This document shows positions 12,101 to 22,228 of a DNA stretch of 62,000 nt, piece by piece. The notes below the pieces were generated by a model. It made no database searches. It was not told where the DNA came from and was given only the letters and a program-made list of their open reading frames with translations. Position numbers and translations under genes: made by a program. The DNA comes from Phoronis australis (lineage: Eukaryota > Phoronida > Phoronidae), in assembly GCA_002633005.1 (NCBI GenBank), contig NMRA01000526.1:45678-107677 (forward strand). The letters run 5' to 3'. Within the stretch, counting starts at the first letter, position 1. Each line of letters starts with the position of its first letter.

Positions 12101-15100
12101 CAGTTATTATTAGTTTAATATTATTTCCTTGTAGTGACAAACGCACTAATTTTATCAACACATTTAGTAGACTTGACAAACATACTACTCAGATATGCCT
12201 CAGTGTAATACAAGATTATGTGTTCTCGATCAGTGATCATTTGTAATCATGGAGCATCAAGAGTCTAACATGTATGAACATCATTTCGAGAACACAAAAT
12301 TGTCCAGTACCCATGCAACTGTGAATATTTTACCAATAATATTATAACCCTTCAGCCTTGAATTATATTATTGAAACTCTTAATGCTGTTATGAAGCCGC
12401 TTTCCATCATAAAAAAATTGATTTAGCTCACTTCCCATTGCAAAATTGGTCTCAAACTGTTCCTTTGTCATGCTGGAGGTCATTTCAGGGCTTCAAAACA
12501 TCAGACAGTTCACTACTTCTTCAGACCAAGCTCATAAAATTCAGGTAATGTTGCCACTTGAAATTGAGCTTTGTCTGCCAGTACTGAGCTCACTTCCAAA
12601 TTGTGTAAGGAGCAAGACCAACCTTGTAGCAGTAAGTAGCCAAAACATGTTTCTGAGACAGAGAGCACCGGTTTAATGTCGCTTTAATAAATGCTAATAG
12701 CAATAAACGAGTATGTTATCTTACGTTGCCAACATATATAGATCTTGAGTCCGCTTCTATTTTGTCCTCCATCGACAGAGGGCTTGCTGAAAAGATGAAA
12801 ACATACGTCACTAAGCGCAGGTATCACACCAGGCATGTATATTTGTACAGCCATAAGTCATCCACTAGTAAAATGATAACGGTATTTTGTTCTTGATCAG
12901 TAAATTGTTGTAATCATCAAGCATCAAGAGTCTAACATGTACAGACATCATTTCAAGAACAAGTTAACCGAAGCAACTTATGACATTTAAGAGTTTAGTA
13001 ACTCAGTACTGCAGTTTCAAAGCAAGTTAAATTCTGGTGCTTTCTAGCACACGGACCATTGTAGGCATTTCCTACATCAAAAGCTGGGTTGAATAACGTA
13101 GGCTGGTTCAATTTTCCAAACTGCAATCATCGTGCTGAACACCCAACTTAAGCTTTTCTGGCAACAAGCTCAACCCATCCGCCCCACCAGGTCACACCAC
13201 AGTTATCCCCCAGTGAGGGGTTCATCCCAACCCCCACTCCACTCACTTATTGCTGGCGACAGGTTCATGGTTTTTTCCACCTCGTTCTGCATTTCCTTCA
13301 ACTTCTCCGCCTCTTCCTCCATTTCCTTCACCCGTGNCGTTATGTCGAGCCCTGCGGACCATTGTAGGCATTTCCTACATCAAAAGCTGGGTTGAATAAC
13401 GTAGGCTGGTTCAATTTTCCAAACTGCAATCATCGTGCTGAACACCCAACTTAAGCTTTTCTGGCAACAAGCTCAACCCATCCGCCCCACCAGGTCACAC
13501 CACAGTTATCCCCCAGTGAGGGGTTCATCCCAACCCCCACTCCACTCACTTATTGCTGGCGACAGGTTCATGGTTTTTTCCACCTCGTTCTGCATTTCCT
13601 TCAACTTCTCCGCCTCTTCCTCCATTTCCTTCACCCGTGCCTTGATAGCCTCCAACTCCTGCCAGACAAGATGCAGTCACAATTATGACATCTGTGACAA
13701 CAGACCAGGACAAGAGGCATACTTACTACCAGAAATGAGATACTACAGTAACTGCAATCACAAAGACATTCATTTGAATCTCTTTTGGATTGCATTTATT
13801 TTAAAAAGGTGCCTTTTCCCATTTCACACCCTACAAAAGAAGATCAATTTGGAAGTTCGAACCAACGTAAAGGTTCATTTTTCAATAACAAAAATATAAC
13901 CAGTCTACACAGTATGTCATATACGAACAACAACGTACTGACCTTCCATACGACAATCAATGTGAAGACAGAGGCCCAAAAATGATCATAACTTCTACAT
14001 AGATGAACAAAAGTTATCAGATCGGACGTGTCCTATTGCAACCTGGAAGTTGTTTACTATTGTTTCCACCTGTCTGCACTCTCCTACATAACAGTCGATT
14101 ACGAAGGCATGTACGAAAAATTGTGAGAGTGTAGACCAGGATTTAAAGTTTTAGGTATAATCCGGAAGACTTAACCAGTATGGCAAAATTACTTTCACAT
14201 ATTTCAACGTGTTTTCAACGTGTTGTCAGCAATGCTGCAACATGAAGTTCAAGGCAGAGCCTACAAAATGACACCAATTCAGTCCTGAAGATTGCAAAGT
14301 AAAGGTGCTGAGGCACTTTCACATGATGTGTTTCACCCTTACAAAAGAAAGCTCTTCCCAAGCTAATCACTGGACGTAGCTTTGTGAACTGTGACCTCGA
14401 AAATCAAGGTTCTCCGACTTGGTATTTCTTCAACATGCCCATCCAGGTCTTTATCAGTATGAAAAAAGTTACTTTTATGAATAACTAACATCTTGTGAAT
14501 AGGCCACATTCAAGATGAGTCCCATACCAAAAACATGTATTTTTACAAGGCCAAATGGATTAAAAAGACAGCTGTCCAAAAATCTCTATGAAAGTGTTTC
14601 TTAAATTAGGCCTTGACAAAGGATAGACTAGTATTTCTGGAACAAAACTCTATGAAAGGGACCCTTCAACCCCCCCCCNNNNNNNNNNNNNNNNNNNNNN
14701 NNNNNNNNNNNNNNNNNNCCCACCAGTTCCATTCTTCAAATGGGTCAGTATCCTATCCAGATCCAATCCCCATCAAAGATAGAGGGAGTAGCCCCCCCCC
14801 CACCCCAAAGTTGTTTCCCAATTATGACAATCCTTGTCCTCGTCCATGGACACTGAAGGCGTACAGGTGATGACAACTGTAATAGAATACTAAACCAAAA
14901 ACATCTCGATTCGTAAGATGAAGTATGCTAAACAATAAAACAGATACGGTACATACAATTAAAATATTGGATATGAATAGTACCGAAAAAATTGGAGATT
15001 TTGCATTTCAGTGTTTTGTCCTAAATATACTGTAGATGTGCTTCCAGTGAATCATATGAGCCTCTGTTAGCCACTCGCTAACAGACAATTGCTTATTAGC

Positions 15101-17687
15101 TGAATGGTTAGCACATTCGCCGCTTACGACGTGGTCGCTGGTTCGATTCCCGGGTCAGGTAATCTCGGCTATTACTACAAATGGTGTAGTCGGCAAATGA
15201 ATATCTACCAATGAAGCACAGCCAACTAGTACCCGAGAGACAACTTTATGTTCACCTGTGTTGCGGTAGTAAAGATACCAAGGGAAGTTGATGACTGGTA
15301 TGCGAGACAACCTGGTTCATCTCCGTGGTGCCGTGGCTGTTCCATAGGAAAGGGGGGAATGTGGTAGATGTGCTTCCAGTGAATCATATGAGCCTCTGTT
15401 AGAGACTCGCTCAGGGTTTCTCCTGCATATAAACTTATGGGCGGCCCGCCATGCTCCTTTTTGGCCCTGGCACTCGTAAATCACACTCAAATTGACCGCC
15501 ACACACCAAATCGTGACGGGGAACTTCACCGCCATGCAAAAATCGCTAGTAAAAATGATCACTAGTAAAAATAATCGCTAGTAATAATGAAAAAGTACAA
15601 GTCACACGGCACCTTTCGCCGTTTGTGGATCGAAAGGGAAAAATAATAATTTTACAATGGGATCTTGAATTATGCCCCCGTTAAACACAATCATTCAATC
15701 CCCAATCCCCTTTCGAACCTCGTTTCTGCCTCGATATCCGACAATGCAAATAAACTTAATACAGCCGGGGAACAGGCAACGACCTCGATATGAATTTTCT
15801 AAAATGGGAAAGCGCCAGGGCTTGCTAATGGAGTAAGAAACAGTAAGATTTCTGCTTCATTCATTTTATCGTGTCCGAGTTTTCAAAATGACGATATTGA
15901 ATGTTAACCAGTCTGCATGGACTGCATCGTCTGCTACGCCGTCGCTGTTCAACGCCAATCCACTATCACTGATATATGTTTAGGAAGACGATATCAACGG
16001 ATGTTTCGTTACACGAATTAGTTTGTTACGTCTAAAAAGTTCACATATTTTTTGTTCTATGGTTGTCACTTAGTGGATAATTGAATTTTAACACCGTTTT
16101 TAGTACTCAAGTGTGACAGAGATCACACTATGCCGGACACTTCATTGCCAATTTGTCTTGCGAAGCGTCATTTACCAGACACTTCCACTACATGATGCTC
16201 GGGTTAAGGTCTTGTCTATAATGAGCAAACTGCAACCAAATACATCTAATTTTCAAATTTTGCTTGGAGAAGGTCTCCCAACACCCCCAGATGGGAGGAT
16301 TTCACTTCATCCCATGCTCACATATGGCGCCGGGTTCCACATCCGCGTCGAGCATTCACCACCACGCTCCTTTTGAGACCCAGACAATAGGGGGATCCCA
16401 CTTCTCATTTTCGCGTGCGGCAACAGGCTTTGCACCCCATTTTGGCCATTAACCACCACGCTCCTTTCAAAACCCAGGGGAAACATTGTCGCTAACAGGC
16501 ACTTGCCTATTAGCTGAATGGTTAACACGCTTGCCGGTTTTATGGAGGTTATTAGTTCCATTCACGGGTCGGGTAGAATCTCCACTATTACTACAATACA
16601 AATTATGCTGAACAGATGAACAAAGTAAGAGACTTTGGCCGTAAGAAAACATGTCTGTCAACAGACAATTCAAACAAATGGGCAAGTAAATCATAGGCCT
16701 ACTGGAAACCACAGGCGTCCTCAGCTTCTGATCGTCCCCAACACACTATATAATACTACAAGGTATGACACTCCCGACCAGAATTCCATGGGCGCTTCAC
16801 TTCAGCCGTTCTTATCAAACAGAAAACTCAATAAATTTACCCAACAAACCATTAGCAATTTCAACAAACCATTAGCAATTGTTCTTTCTTCTAATACCTG
16901 TCTGTATTCTGCTCCTGCGAGATTGCAACAAATTCGCGGTCAAAGCACAAAAATGTTCCCAAAAACCCCACACATCGAGCCTCCTTGGACGGTTCGAGAT
17001 CAAGGACGATACAAATTATCCGATGTGTTACGGATGGACGGCAATTGCCGGTTGATCACGGAAGCTTACAAAATGTCTGGAGTTATCGATCTCGTGACAC
17101 TCCGTGACAAATCGGCAATTTCCATACCGTCCTTGACCTCAAACCGTCCAAGGAGGTTCGATGCATAGACTTTTTGGGAACATTTTTGTGCTTTGACCGC
17201 AAATTTGTTGCCATCTCGCAGGAGCAGAACACTGTGAATGGTATAAGAAGAAAGAACAATTGCTAATGGTTTGTTAACCTTGTTTTGTGTAAATTTATTG
17301 AGGTTTGTGTTTGATATGAACGGCTGAAGTGAAGCACCCGTGGAATTTCTGGTCGGGAGTGTCATACCTTGTAGTATTATGTATAATTATGTATTGGGGA
17401 CGATCAGAAGCCGAGGACGCCTGTGCTGGTAACAGGGTTTTATTTAAAATTAAAAAATGAGATCTAACATTGCCTCGGAGCTGGGGAAGTTTCGCACTAT
17501 ATATTAGCAGAACAACGCTTATTCTTACAGGGTCGTCCAAGTCTGCGTCTTCTGTTTGTATGGAATCGTCATGATCACCCGATTCGTGTTGATCGTCAGT
17601 AACATCTAAGCTAGCATCGGTATCAAGAACTTCTGAGGTGTCGAACTCTCCGTAATCGAGGGCAGGTTGGTCTCCATTTTCTGCCAT
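6068..17687 (-). CDS. PABPN1: PABPN1, nuclear poly(A)-binding protein (7 coding exons)
   Basis: Seven exons on the minus strand: 17529-17687, 13550-13658, 12725-12786, 10048-10154, 9181-9268, 6449-6588 and 6068-6101. All introns are GT-AG and all phases agree, giving 699 nt and 232 residues. Seen: ATG start (MAENG), an acidic region to residue 53, a coiled coil ([20 protein letters not shown], from residue 54), an RRM with RNP2 IYVGNV and RNP1 KGFAYIEF, the family block [10 protein letters not shown], an RG/RGY-rich tail, and a terminal WFSPY like the vertebrate WYSPY. Family knowledge: the protein binds nascent poly(A) in the nucleus, stimulates poly(A) polymerase and controls tail length. 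The length is close to the short insect forms and there is no polyalanine tract. Introns 2 and 3 host C/D snoRNAs; introns 1, 3 and 5 hold transposons. Confidence 0.95.
6449..6588 (-). CDS. PABPN1: PABPN1 exon 6 (RG-rich tail)
   Basis: A 140-nt exon with acceptor TTCACCTAG| and donor TACAG|GTTTGT. It encodes [17 protein letters not shown] and then RG, RGY and RGRG repeats. In vertebrates this tail carries methylated arginines and binds transportin (family knowledge). Intron retention would extend the frame by about 25 residues to a stop near 6361. Confidence 0.93.
6741..9137. mobile_element. Composite insertion in PABPN1 intron 5, absent from copy B
   Basis: Copy B runs straight across this point (35445-35470), so the whole block is an insertion in A (or a loss in B). 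It contains the TA-flanked MITE 6972-8344 and about 790 bases of unassigned sequence with short antisense frames. A short tandem GGTCATTCGGGGTCAAC occurs twice at 6810-6875. Confidence 0.6.
6972..8344. mobile_element. Non-autonomous DNA transposon with TA target site
   Basis: Termini CCGTATTCGCCGTAA and TTACGGCGAATACGG are perfect 15-bp inverted repeats, flanked by TA at 6970-6971 and 8345-8346. AAGCGCCC motifs follow inside both ends. There is no transposase. TA flanks suggest Tc1/mariner-type mobilisation (inference). A diverged copy is at 37333-38434. Confidence 0.75.
9181..9268 (-). CDS. PABPN1: PABPN1 exon 5 (RNP1)
   Basis: An 88-nt exon with acceptor TTCCAG| and donor AAG|GTACTT. Its first base completes the Gly of RNP1 KGFAYIEF; it ends [10 protein letters not shown], the end of the RRM. 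Confidence 0.95.
9902..10020 (-). ncRNA. Conserved structured intronic segment, H/ACA-like candidate
   Basis: In intron 4, just downstream of exon 4 on the gene strand. It is almost unchanged in copy B (36275-36396), more so than nearby intron sequence. It can fold into two hairpins: ACAG with CTGU plus CUGC with GCAG, and GCCATT with AATGGT enclosing CAGTCCC with GGGACTG. An ACA lies near the 3' end (9905-9907). I see no convincing H box, so the class is uncertain. Confidence 0.3.
10048..10154 (-). CDS. PABPN1: PABPN1 exon 4 (RRM core)
   Basis: A 107-nt exon, 35 codons plus 2 nt, with acceptor TTGTAG| and donor AAAGG|GTTTGT. It encodes [20 protein letters not shown] and continues to DKFSGHPK, the RRM helix 1 to loop region, nearly identical to vertebrate PABPN1. 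Confidence 0.95.
10268..11810 (-). mobile_element. Helentron-like non-autonomous element with tandem 450-bp core
   Basis: One end has ATGCGCCCACA (10293-10303) beside a hairpin CAACGC-AGA-GCGTTG (10276-10290); the other has TGTGGGCGCAT with a palindrome CCACATATAAATATGTGG. The core repeats every 450 bases, each unit holding three 150-base subunits centred on GCCACTAGGNGGC (10692, 10838, 10998, 11144, 11291, 11451, 11598). The empty site in copy B (near 36655) shows insertion at a T-rich point with little or no target duplication. Inverted ends, a 3' hairpin and a tandem core fit the HINE class (family knowledge). Confidence 0.6.
12220..12295 (-). ncRNA. Intronic C/D-box snoRNA, SNORD104-like, copy 1
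   Basis: A 76-nt unit in intron 3 of PABPN1, read on the gene strand. A 10-bp terminal stem (GTGTTCTCGA with TCGAGAACAC) encloses a C box ATGATGT (12278-12285), D' box TTGA (12257-12260), C'-like ATGATTA and D box CTGA (12230-12233). The 13 nt upstream of D' (12261-12273) are complementary to the conserved 28S rRNA run GAGUCUAACAUGU. The D'+5 rule points to the C of GAGUC, which is human 28S C1327, the SNORD104 target (established knowledge, from memory). The duplicate is at 39357-39432. Confidence 0.82.
12725..12786 (-). CDS. PABPN1: PABPN1 exon 3 (linker and RNP2)
   Basis: A 62-nt exon with acceptor TTTTCAG| and donor AAC|GTAAG. Two nt complete a Thr codon, followed by 20 codons ending SRSIYVGN, the RNP2 strand of the RRM. 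It lies between two intronic snoRNAs. Confidence 0.95.
12887..12962 (-). ncRNA. Intronic C/D-box snoRNA, SNORD104-like, copy 2
   Basis: A 76-nt unit in intron 2 of PABPN1 with the same layout as the unit at 12220. The terminal stem is TTGTTCTTGA with TCAAGAACAA; the C box is at 12945-12952, guide at 12928-12940, D' at 12924-12927 and D box CTGA at 12897-12900. The guide is identical to copy 1, while the segment before the D box differs, so only the D' guide looks selected. One stem pair is changed on both sides (C-G to T-A) relative to copy 1, which supports a folded RNA. Confidence 0.82.
13055..13640. repeat. Duplicated block around a lone N (assembly)
   Basis: 13055-13336 is repeated almost exactly at 13354-13640, with an N at 13337 and a 16-base unrelated stretch between. 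The block includes most of PABPN1 exon 2, so the left copy is a false second exon. Confidence 0.75.
13550..13658 (-). CDS. PABPN1: PABPN1 exon 2 (coiled coil)
   Basis: This exon is 109 nt, 36 codons plus 1 nt, with acceptor TGGCAG| and donor ATAA|GTGAGT. It encodes the helix that in vertebrate PABPN1 stimulates poly(A) polymerase (family knowledge). The encoded residues are nearly identical to the vertebrate block. A second partial copy at 13249-13336, next to a lone N, is probably an assembly artefact. Confidence 0.95.
13670..15030. other. PABPN1 intron 1 sequence and assembly gap
   Basis: Intron 1 from the exon 2 side; alignable to 40515-41080 of copy B. A run of 40 Ns at 14679-14718 marks a gap. 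No gene. Confidence 0.6.
15085..15362 (+). repeat. tRNA-derived SINE
   Basis: An A-box-like TTAGCTGAATGGTTAGCAC and a perfect B box GGTTCGATTCC (near 15141) stand in tRNA spacing, followed by an unrelated tail. It lies between two direct copies of a roughly 50-base segment (15031-15084 and 15362-15412, core GTGCTTCCAGTGAATCATAT). It is not a functional tRNA. Confidence 0.7.
15420..16490. other. PABPN1 intron 1, no gene seen
   Basis: Unassigned intron sequence. A CACCACGCTCCTTT phrase occurs twice (16360, 16455), perhaps a repeat edge. Confidence 0.4.
16494..16640 (+). repeat. Degenerate second SINE copy
   Basis: ATTAGCTGAATGGTTAACAC followed by a decayed B box and the shared CTCCACTATTACTACAA tail region of the SINE at 15085. 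Confidence 0.6.
16710..17425. mobile_element. hAT-like foldback element in PABPN1 intron 1
   Basis: Starts CACAGGCGTCCTCAGC and ends with its inverse, with an 8-base target duplication CTGGAAAC / CTGGTAAC (7 of 8). The two halves are long inverted copies of each other around about 17070, so the element can fold into one large hairpin. No transposase. Eight-base duplications are a hAT hallmark (family knowledge). The open frames inside are by-products. Confidence 0.82.
17529..17687 (-). CDS. PABPN1: PABPN1 exon 1 (start codon, acidic N-terminus)
   Basis: This exon encodes 53 residues from ATG at 17687 and ends in phase 0 at the donor CCT|GTAAG. It is rich in D and E and lacks the polyalanine of mammalian PABPN1. 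The last residues, DLDDP, lead straight into ELEAIKAR of exon 2, as in vertebrates. An intact reading frame and the junction with exon 2 fix the start. Confidence 0.92.
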
Positions 17688-17689
17688 CT

Positions 17690-17960
17690 TAGACCTAGAA
17701 TCGAAAAAATATTACCTCAGTTATAGACACCACTTTAAGTGTATCCAAATACAAATATTACTTGTACTCACAAACAGGTGAGAAATTGAGATGCGAACGA
17801 TTAGTGAAAACAAAACTCGACTCACCGTTATTTGAAAATGGCGACGCTCAGTACTGACCTCTTGTGGCAACACATTAAAGCATATTGCAAGCACTGTCAT
17901 AGACACCGACCGTGTTCGAAATGGCTCCGTGACGTGAACAATAGACCAGGTACAACCAGC
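17690..17960 (-). promoter_or_regulatory. PABPN1 upstream/promoter segment
   Basis: About 250 bases directly upstream of the start codon, strongly conserved in the duplicate at 48180-48520. A CRE/ATF-like TGACGTGA (17930-17937) is kept in the copy (48501-48508). The transcription start is not determined. A CTAG acceptor-like site just before the ATG may mean that a 5' UTR intron exists. Confidence 0.45.
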
Positions 17961-18824
17961 GCCCGGGGCTGCTCACAAAAACGTGTACATTTTTAATTTC
18001 CTATTTGTCAGAGCGAACAATGGCAATTGAGAATCTGAAAATGCATACAGTAATTGGCGCCCTTTTTCTAAAGGGGCCTGTTCGGTCCGCCTCAGTGTTT
18101 TGCCTTTGCTGTAATTTTCAAGTTCAGACTGGCCCGCTCCAGCAGTAGAGAGCCTCAGTGGTGAGCCGGGGAAACTGCAAAGCCACGGTTACGCAGATAA
18201 AAATAACTTTCGACCCAATGCTCAACTGCCGCTAGTGAAGAACTCAAGACTTTTGAAAGATGATAGGCCCTAGCTACTTCAATGCCGGAGGTGCCCATTA
18301 CGCAGACGCATTTTCATGCACTCGCTTAAGAACATACAAGTCTTCGCGAAATTTCGCCATGATAAAGCTGACACGCGATCACACATATAGCTTTACCTAA
18401 GAGATTTAGTCTTGGGCGGTCTAAGGATCTCTCAGAGCCCATAGCTATGGCGGAACCGCGTCTCCGAGAGTGGACACCTGCATGGGCGCACTTGGCGAAC
18501 TGAAACGGTCCGGCCCCGAGAGACCAAAAAAACGAGAAAATGGGACAAATGCCCATTTAAGAAACACAGAGTGTTCCCGTTTTTTTTTTTTGCCCTTTTT
18601 TAGTCTGCCCGCTCTTTTTGGTAGCAAAAGGTCCACGACGTCAGGAATTCGAGCCCCTCCATTTTGAAGGCTGNTCAGTGGATGCGTGCATGGCCTGGAG
18701 GGTGATCAAAAGTACAGTATTCTCAGGGGTTGTAATTGGCGAAGTGTCCCTACTAATGAAACCGCGCCGGGTCGAAACCAGAATGAATTGCGCATTTATA
18801 TAAGACATATGCGGTCATTGTCCG
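17961..18824. other. Duplicated upstream flank of PABPN1
   Basis: Alignable in pieces to 48520-50060. No coding region recognised. It includes a lone N at 18674 and G-rich repeat-like text near 18590-18670. Confidence 0.5.
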
Positions 18825-18965
18825 TGAAGAATTAAGATAAAAGACATATTAATAAATATATTCCACTATTCAACCGTACAAACGTAACATTCAAAATCAG
18901 ATAGCGTTCTGCTATAACGTGTCATCATGAACTCGATGTTAAATATCGCGTACAAGTATGCGACA
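18825..18965 (-). repeat. 3' LTR of the minus-strand gypsy-like element
   Basis: Starts TGAAGAATTAAG and ends ATGCGACA on the plus strand; about 95 bases align closely with 24098-24180. Confidence 0.7.
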
Positions 18966-19585
18966 TCTCCCCTCTTAACTGACAAAACAAGAACTAGAAA
19001 ACTAACGAACTAGCCTACAATTGGTGCACAAAACGTCCAAGAAAACTGAAATCATTGAAACGATTAGGAAATCTAATCTCTCGCCTAGGATGGGCTGAGG
19101 GTTCCGTCAGCAAGAGGTTTGACTTTGTTGTCGCGATTATCAAGTGCTCTATAGCGGTGTCCCACGTCCCCTCTGCGCGGGGTCCTGTAACGAAACATCT
19201 ATTGAAGGTTTAGCAACAGGCACAGTACAGCTTTATTGTCGCGGTTGCTAGACGTTCTAGCCGATCTCCCTCGGGCTCCTCTATAGGGGGGTTTTGTAAC
19301 GGGACATCTGACACTGGCTTTATGTGCACCCTAAAACTAAGTTTTGTATTCTCCTCCAGTCTGACTGTCCAGGACCGTGTATGACCTTTCCCCATCCACA
19401 GATGTCACAACACTACGTGACCACTTGAAGCCGATCTGATCGAGGGGTTCTTGAGGAATGACACGGGTTGGCTTTCACCTCTAACGGACAGGGATCACTT
19501 TTCGACTTGTTCTTCGATCACTTCAGCATATAGAACTGAACGCTGACCAGCCTGCTCAGAACGGGCTGTATCCATCACGTAATAA

Positions 19586-19890
19586 CAGGGGCGGATCCAG
19601 GATTTTGAGTTGGGGGTAGGGCACTGGAACCAGAATTTCGACACATGCGCACGCCCAGCCTAAAAGCCTAAAATGTAGAGATGCAGGGTCTCGAATTTTT
19701 GGATTTGCGGACCTTTTGACTAAAAAAATAAATAAAACAGTAAACGTGGTTTATTCAGGGCCTATGCATTGTTTATTCCCCCCCCCCGAGGCCCCCTAGT
19801 CAGCAATTCGCACCCGAACGGCCAAATGGTATCTGGTAGAATTTTAGGGGTACATGGCCCCCTTGCCCCCCCCCCCTAAATCCGCCACTG
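19586..19890. mobile_element. MITE, CAGTGGCGGATC family
   Basis: Left end CAGGGGCGGATCCAGG and inverse right end CCTAAATCCGCCACTG; C- and G-rich inner flanks. No clear target duplication. Inserted in the 3' part of the gypsy-like element. Confidence 0.65.
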
Positions 19891-20154
19891 TATAAGGAAA
19901 TGCATGGCAAGTCTGATTTGACTTTCCTGAGCAACATTAGCTCAGGCGGGGAAGGGATGCTCTAGCTTATCAGGGTATCTCGTATTATCAAAAGAATATC
20001 GTCTAATGCCAAGTCATCATTCGTTGACTTCTCCATGAGAAATTTTATCTTCCCCAACTTTCTCTCGCATCTACCATTCTGCCACTGGGAGTGGGGTGCA
20101 GCAGGCGTGTGTGGGTTATGTTGTACTGCATACACATTTCCTGGAACATTTCAC

Positions 20155-20609
20155 TCATATACTGCGTAGTACCTTGGTCACAAAAAATCCGTGTTGGATA
20201 TCCGAACTCGTTGTCTCTTTTACGTGCTTCACGATGCTAGCTGCTTCTTGAGTTTTCAATTGCCTTGGATCCAAGGAAAACCTGTGTGATAGACGACAAT
20301 GCACGAATAGGCCTATGTCTTCTGTTTGTGATGGAAAACATCCAGTCCTATGATCAGCATGGGCATGGTAGTTGTAACGAGGATGACTGTATCGGCTTTT
20401 TGCTTTGGTTGATTTTCCAGACATTCTGGGCAAGTAAGAATCATTTTCTTTATCTGTTCCGTCATACCAGGCCAGAAGAACTTTTCTCGGGCTCTCTCAA
20501 TGGTTTTCTGCACTCCTTGATGTGCTCGATGAAGCCTCTTCAAGAGGTATCCTCTCATTATTTGGGAATAACTATCCTGCATCCTCGGATTAAAAATCCA
20601 TTCAGCCAT
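20155..20609 (-). pseudogene. Gypsy integrase fragment
   Basis: Encodes an H2C2 zinc-binding block (HRAHQGV then CPECL) and WPGM, followed, after a frame change, by part of the integrase core (TQEAASIVKHVKE). Frame breaks and the missing third catalytic region show that it is inactive. Confidence 0.8.
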
Positions 20610-21062
20610 GTTAAGTCGTGTCTGTAATTCTAGTAAGCCATGGTGTGGTCTGGCATTTGGTTCTTACTGTTCGGACCACCCTTTCAGTTCAACAAATGGT
20701 AACAATGCCATCAAAACCGGGTCTTTGGAAGTTTCAGCTCGTATATTTGAATGTCTGATCCAGTCGTAGTGTTTACTTCAAGAATTCCAACTGGCTGGTA
20801 AAACTGGTGCTTGCTTGGGTCTAAGCGAAACACATCTTGACAGACAATCTGGGACATGCATCTCAATTCCTTTCTTATAAACAACTTTCATCTCATAGCC
20901 GTGCAACATTTGGACTATACGTTGCAGCAGTGGGGGTATGCTGTGAATGTCTTTCTTGAACTAACGGCTGGTTGTCCGTGTGGACTGTAAACTTTTGTCC
21001 GTAGACATGCTACTTGTAATGCAAGACTGCCCACACAACGCTCAGCAGCTCTCTCTCTCTCT

Positions 21063-21473
21063 CTATTTGAATACCTGGTTTCGCATCGGCCAGGCTTCTT
21101 GATGCAAATTAATTTGCCTGCCCTCTTGAGTCAAACAAGCTCCCAACCCCTTTAATGAGGTATCACATTCAATTGTTATCTCTTTAGCTGGTTCAAAATA
21201 CCGGAGGGTCTCCACCTTCAGGACACATTCTTTCAAGCTACTCAGCATCTGTGTGTGTTGATCGGTCCAAGCGAAATCGTTGTCCTTTTTCAACAGCCAT
21301 CTCAGTTCATGAGTCTTAGCAGACAAGTTAGGAATAAATTTGCCAAGGTACGTAAAGCAACCCATTAAGGACTGCAATTGAAGCTTGTTTTCAGGGGGTG
21401 CTATTCTTCCAATAGCATCCAACTTATTAGGAACTGGTTTAATGCCTTCTGGTGTACATATGTCATTGACCAA
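21063..21473 (-). pseudogene. Gypsy RT thumb/connection and RNase H start
   Basis: Shows the block LMGCFTYLGKFIPNLS and FEPAKEITIECDTSLKGLGA, the usual end of gypsy reverse transcriptase and start of RNase H. The downstream RNase H between 20610 and 21060 is decayed. A CT microsatellite lies at about 21050-21064. Confidence 0.8.
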
Positions 21474-21585
21474 AGTAACGAAACTCTGACGGAAGTATCT
21501 TTGCTTTCGTTGGATTCAACCGGAATCCTGACTCTCTGCAGCGCTGAATGACCTGCTTCGGGGCAATATCATGTCCACGTCTCGT

Positions 21586-21992
21586 CTATGCTGCAATCAA
21601 GATGTCATCTGCGATGCAGTAAACATTCTCCAAGTCTCCAAAGGTGTCGTCAATGGCGCATTGGAAGACATTTTGTGAGCTATTAAGCCCAAAGGGTAAT
21701 CGCTGATAGCTGTACCTGCCAAAGGGACTGTTAAATGTAAGCAAGGGAACACTCTGTGGATATTCCAATATCCACATGACTGATCTAGTGCCGTGGAATA
21801 CCTACACCCATTTAGTTGCGTTATTACTTCCTCCAAGGTAGGAGTGTAATGGTGGGGTCTTTTCACAGCCCTGTTTAACGGTTTAGGATCAAGACACACC
21901 CTTAGCTGGCCGTTCGGTTTTGGGGTACACACTAAGCTGTTTACCCAGGGCGTGGCTTCCTGCTGCTTCTTGATAATTTCAAGCTCTTCCAT
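21586..21992 (-). pseudogene. Gypsy reverse transcriptase fragment
   Basis: Two overlapping frames carry RT motifs: TPKPNGQLRVCLDPKPLNRA, then LPFGLNSS and CIADDILIA, where the catalytic motif is ADD preceded by I rather than the usual Y. A frameshift lies near 21760. Confidence 0.85.
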
Positions 21993-22228
21993 ACGTTTGA
22001 GTTCAATCAGAAGCAGTTTTTTGACTGCAGGTGGTACACTTCTTGTAAAAACATTCTTGATGTCTTCAATAACCTGCTTTGTGGAGATAACTCTGATCTG
22101 CCCATCACGTTTGAAACAATTCTAGTTCCCTAACTTGGTTTCACTGATGTCAAAGTCACCGTCACAATCTTTGCAAGTACGGGGCTCATCGCAAAGTATT
22201 TTCACTATGTTCATTGCTTTGCAGAACC

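Noticed and set aside
13132-13899. Plus-strand open frames at 13132-13395 and 13435-13899, and their match at 40370-40801
   Set aside because: They are antisense to PABPN1 exon 2 and its intron flank; their similarity reflects the duplication and an assembly repeat.
15090-15165. tRNA gene
   Set aside because: A and B boxes are present, but there is no acceptor stem and a non-tRNA tail follows; a second decayed copy shows that it is a SINE.
16635-17365. Open frames of 177 and 99 residues around 16.6-17.4 kb
   Set aside because: They are mirror images within the foldback element's inverted arms and have no protein resemblance.
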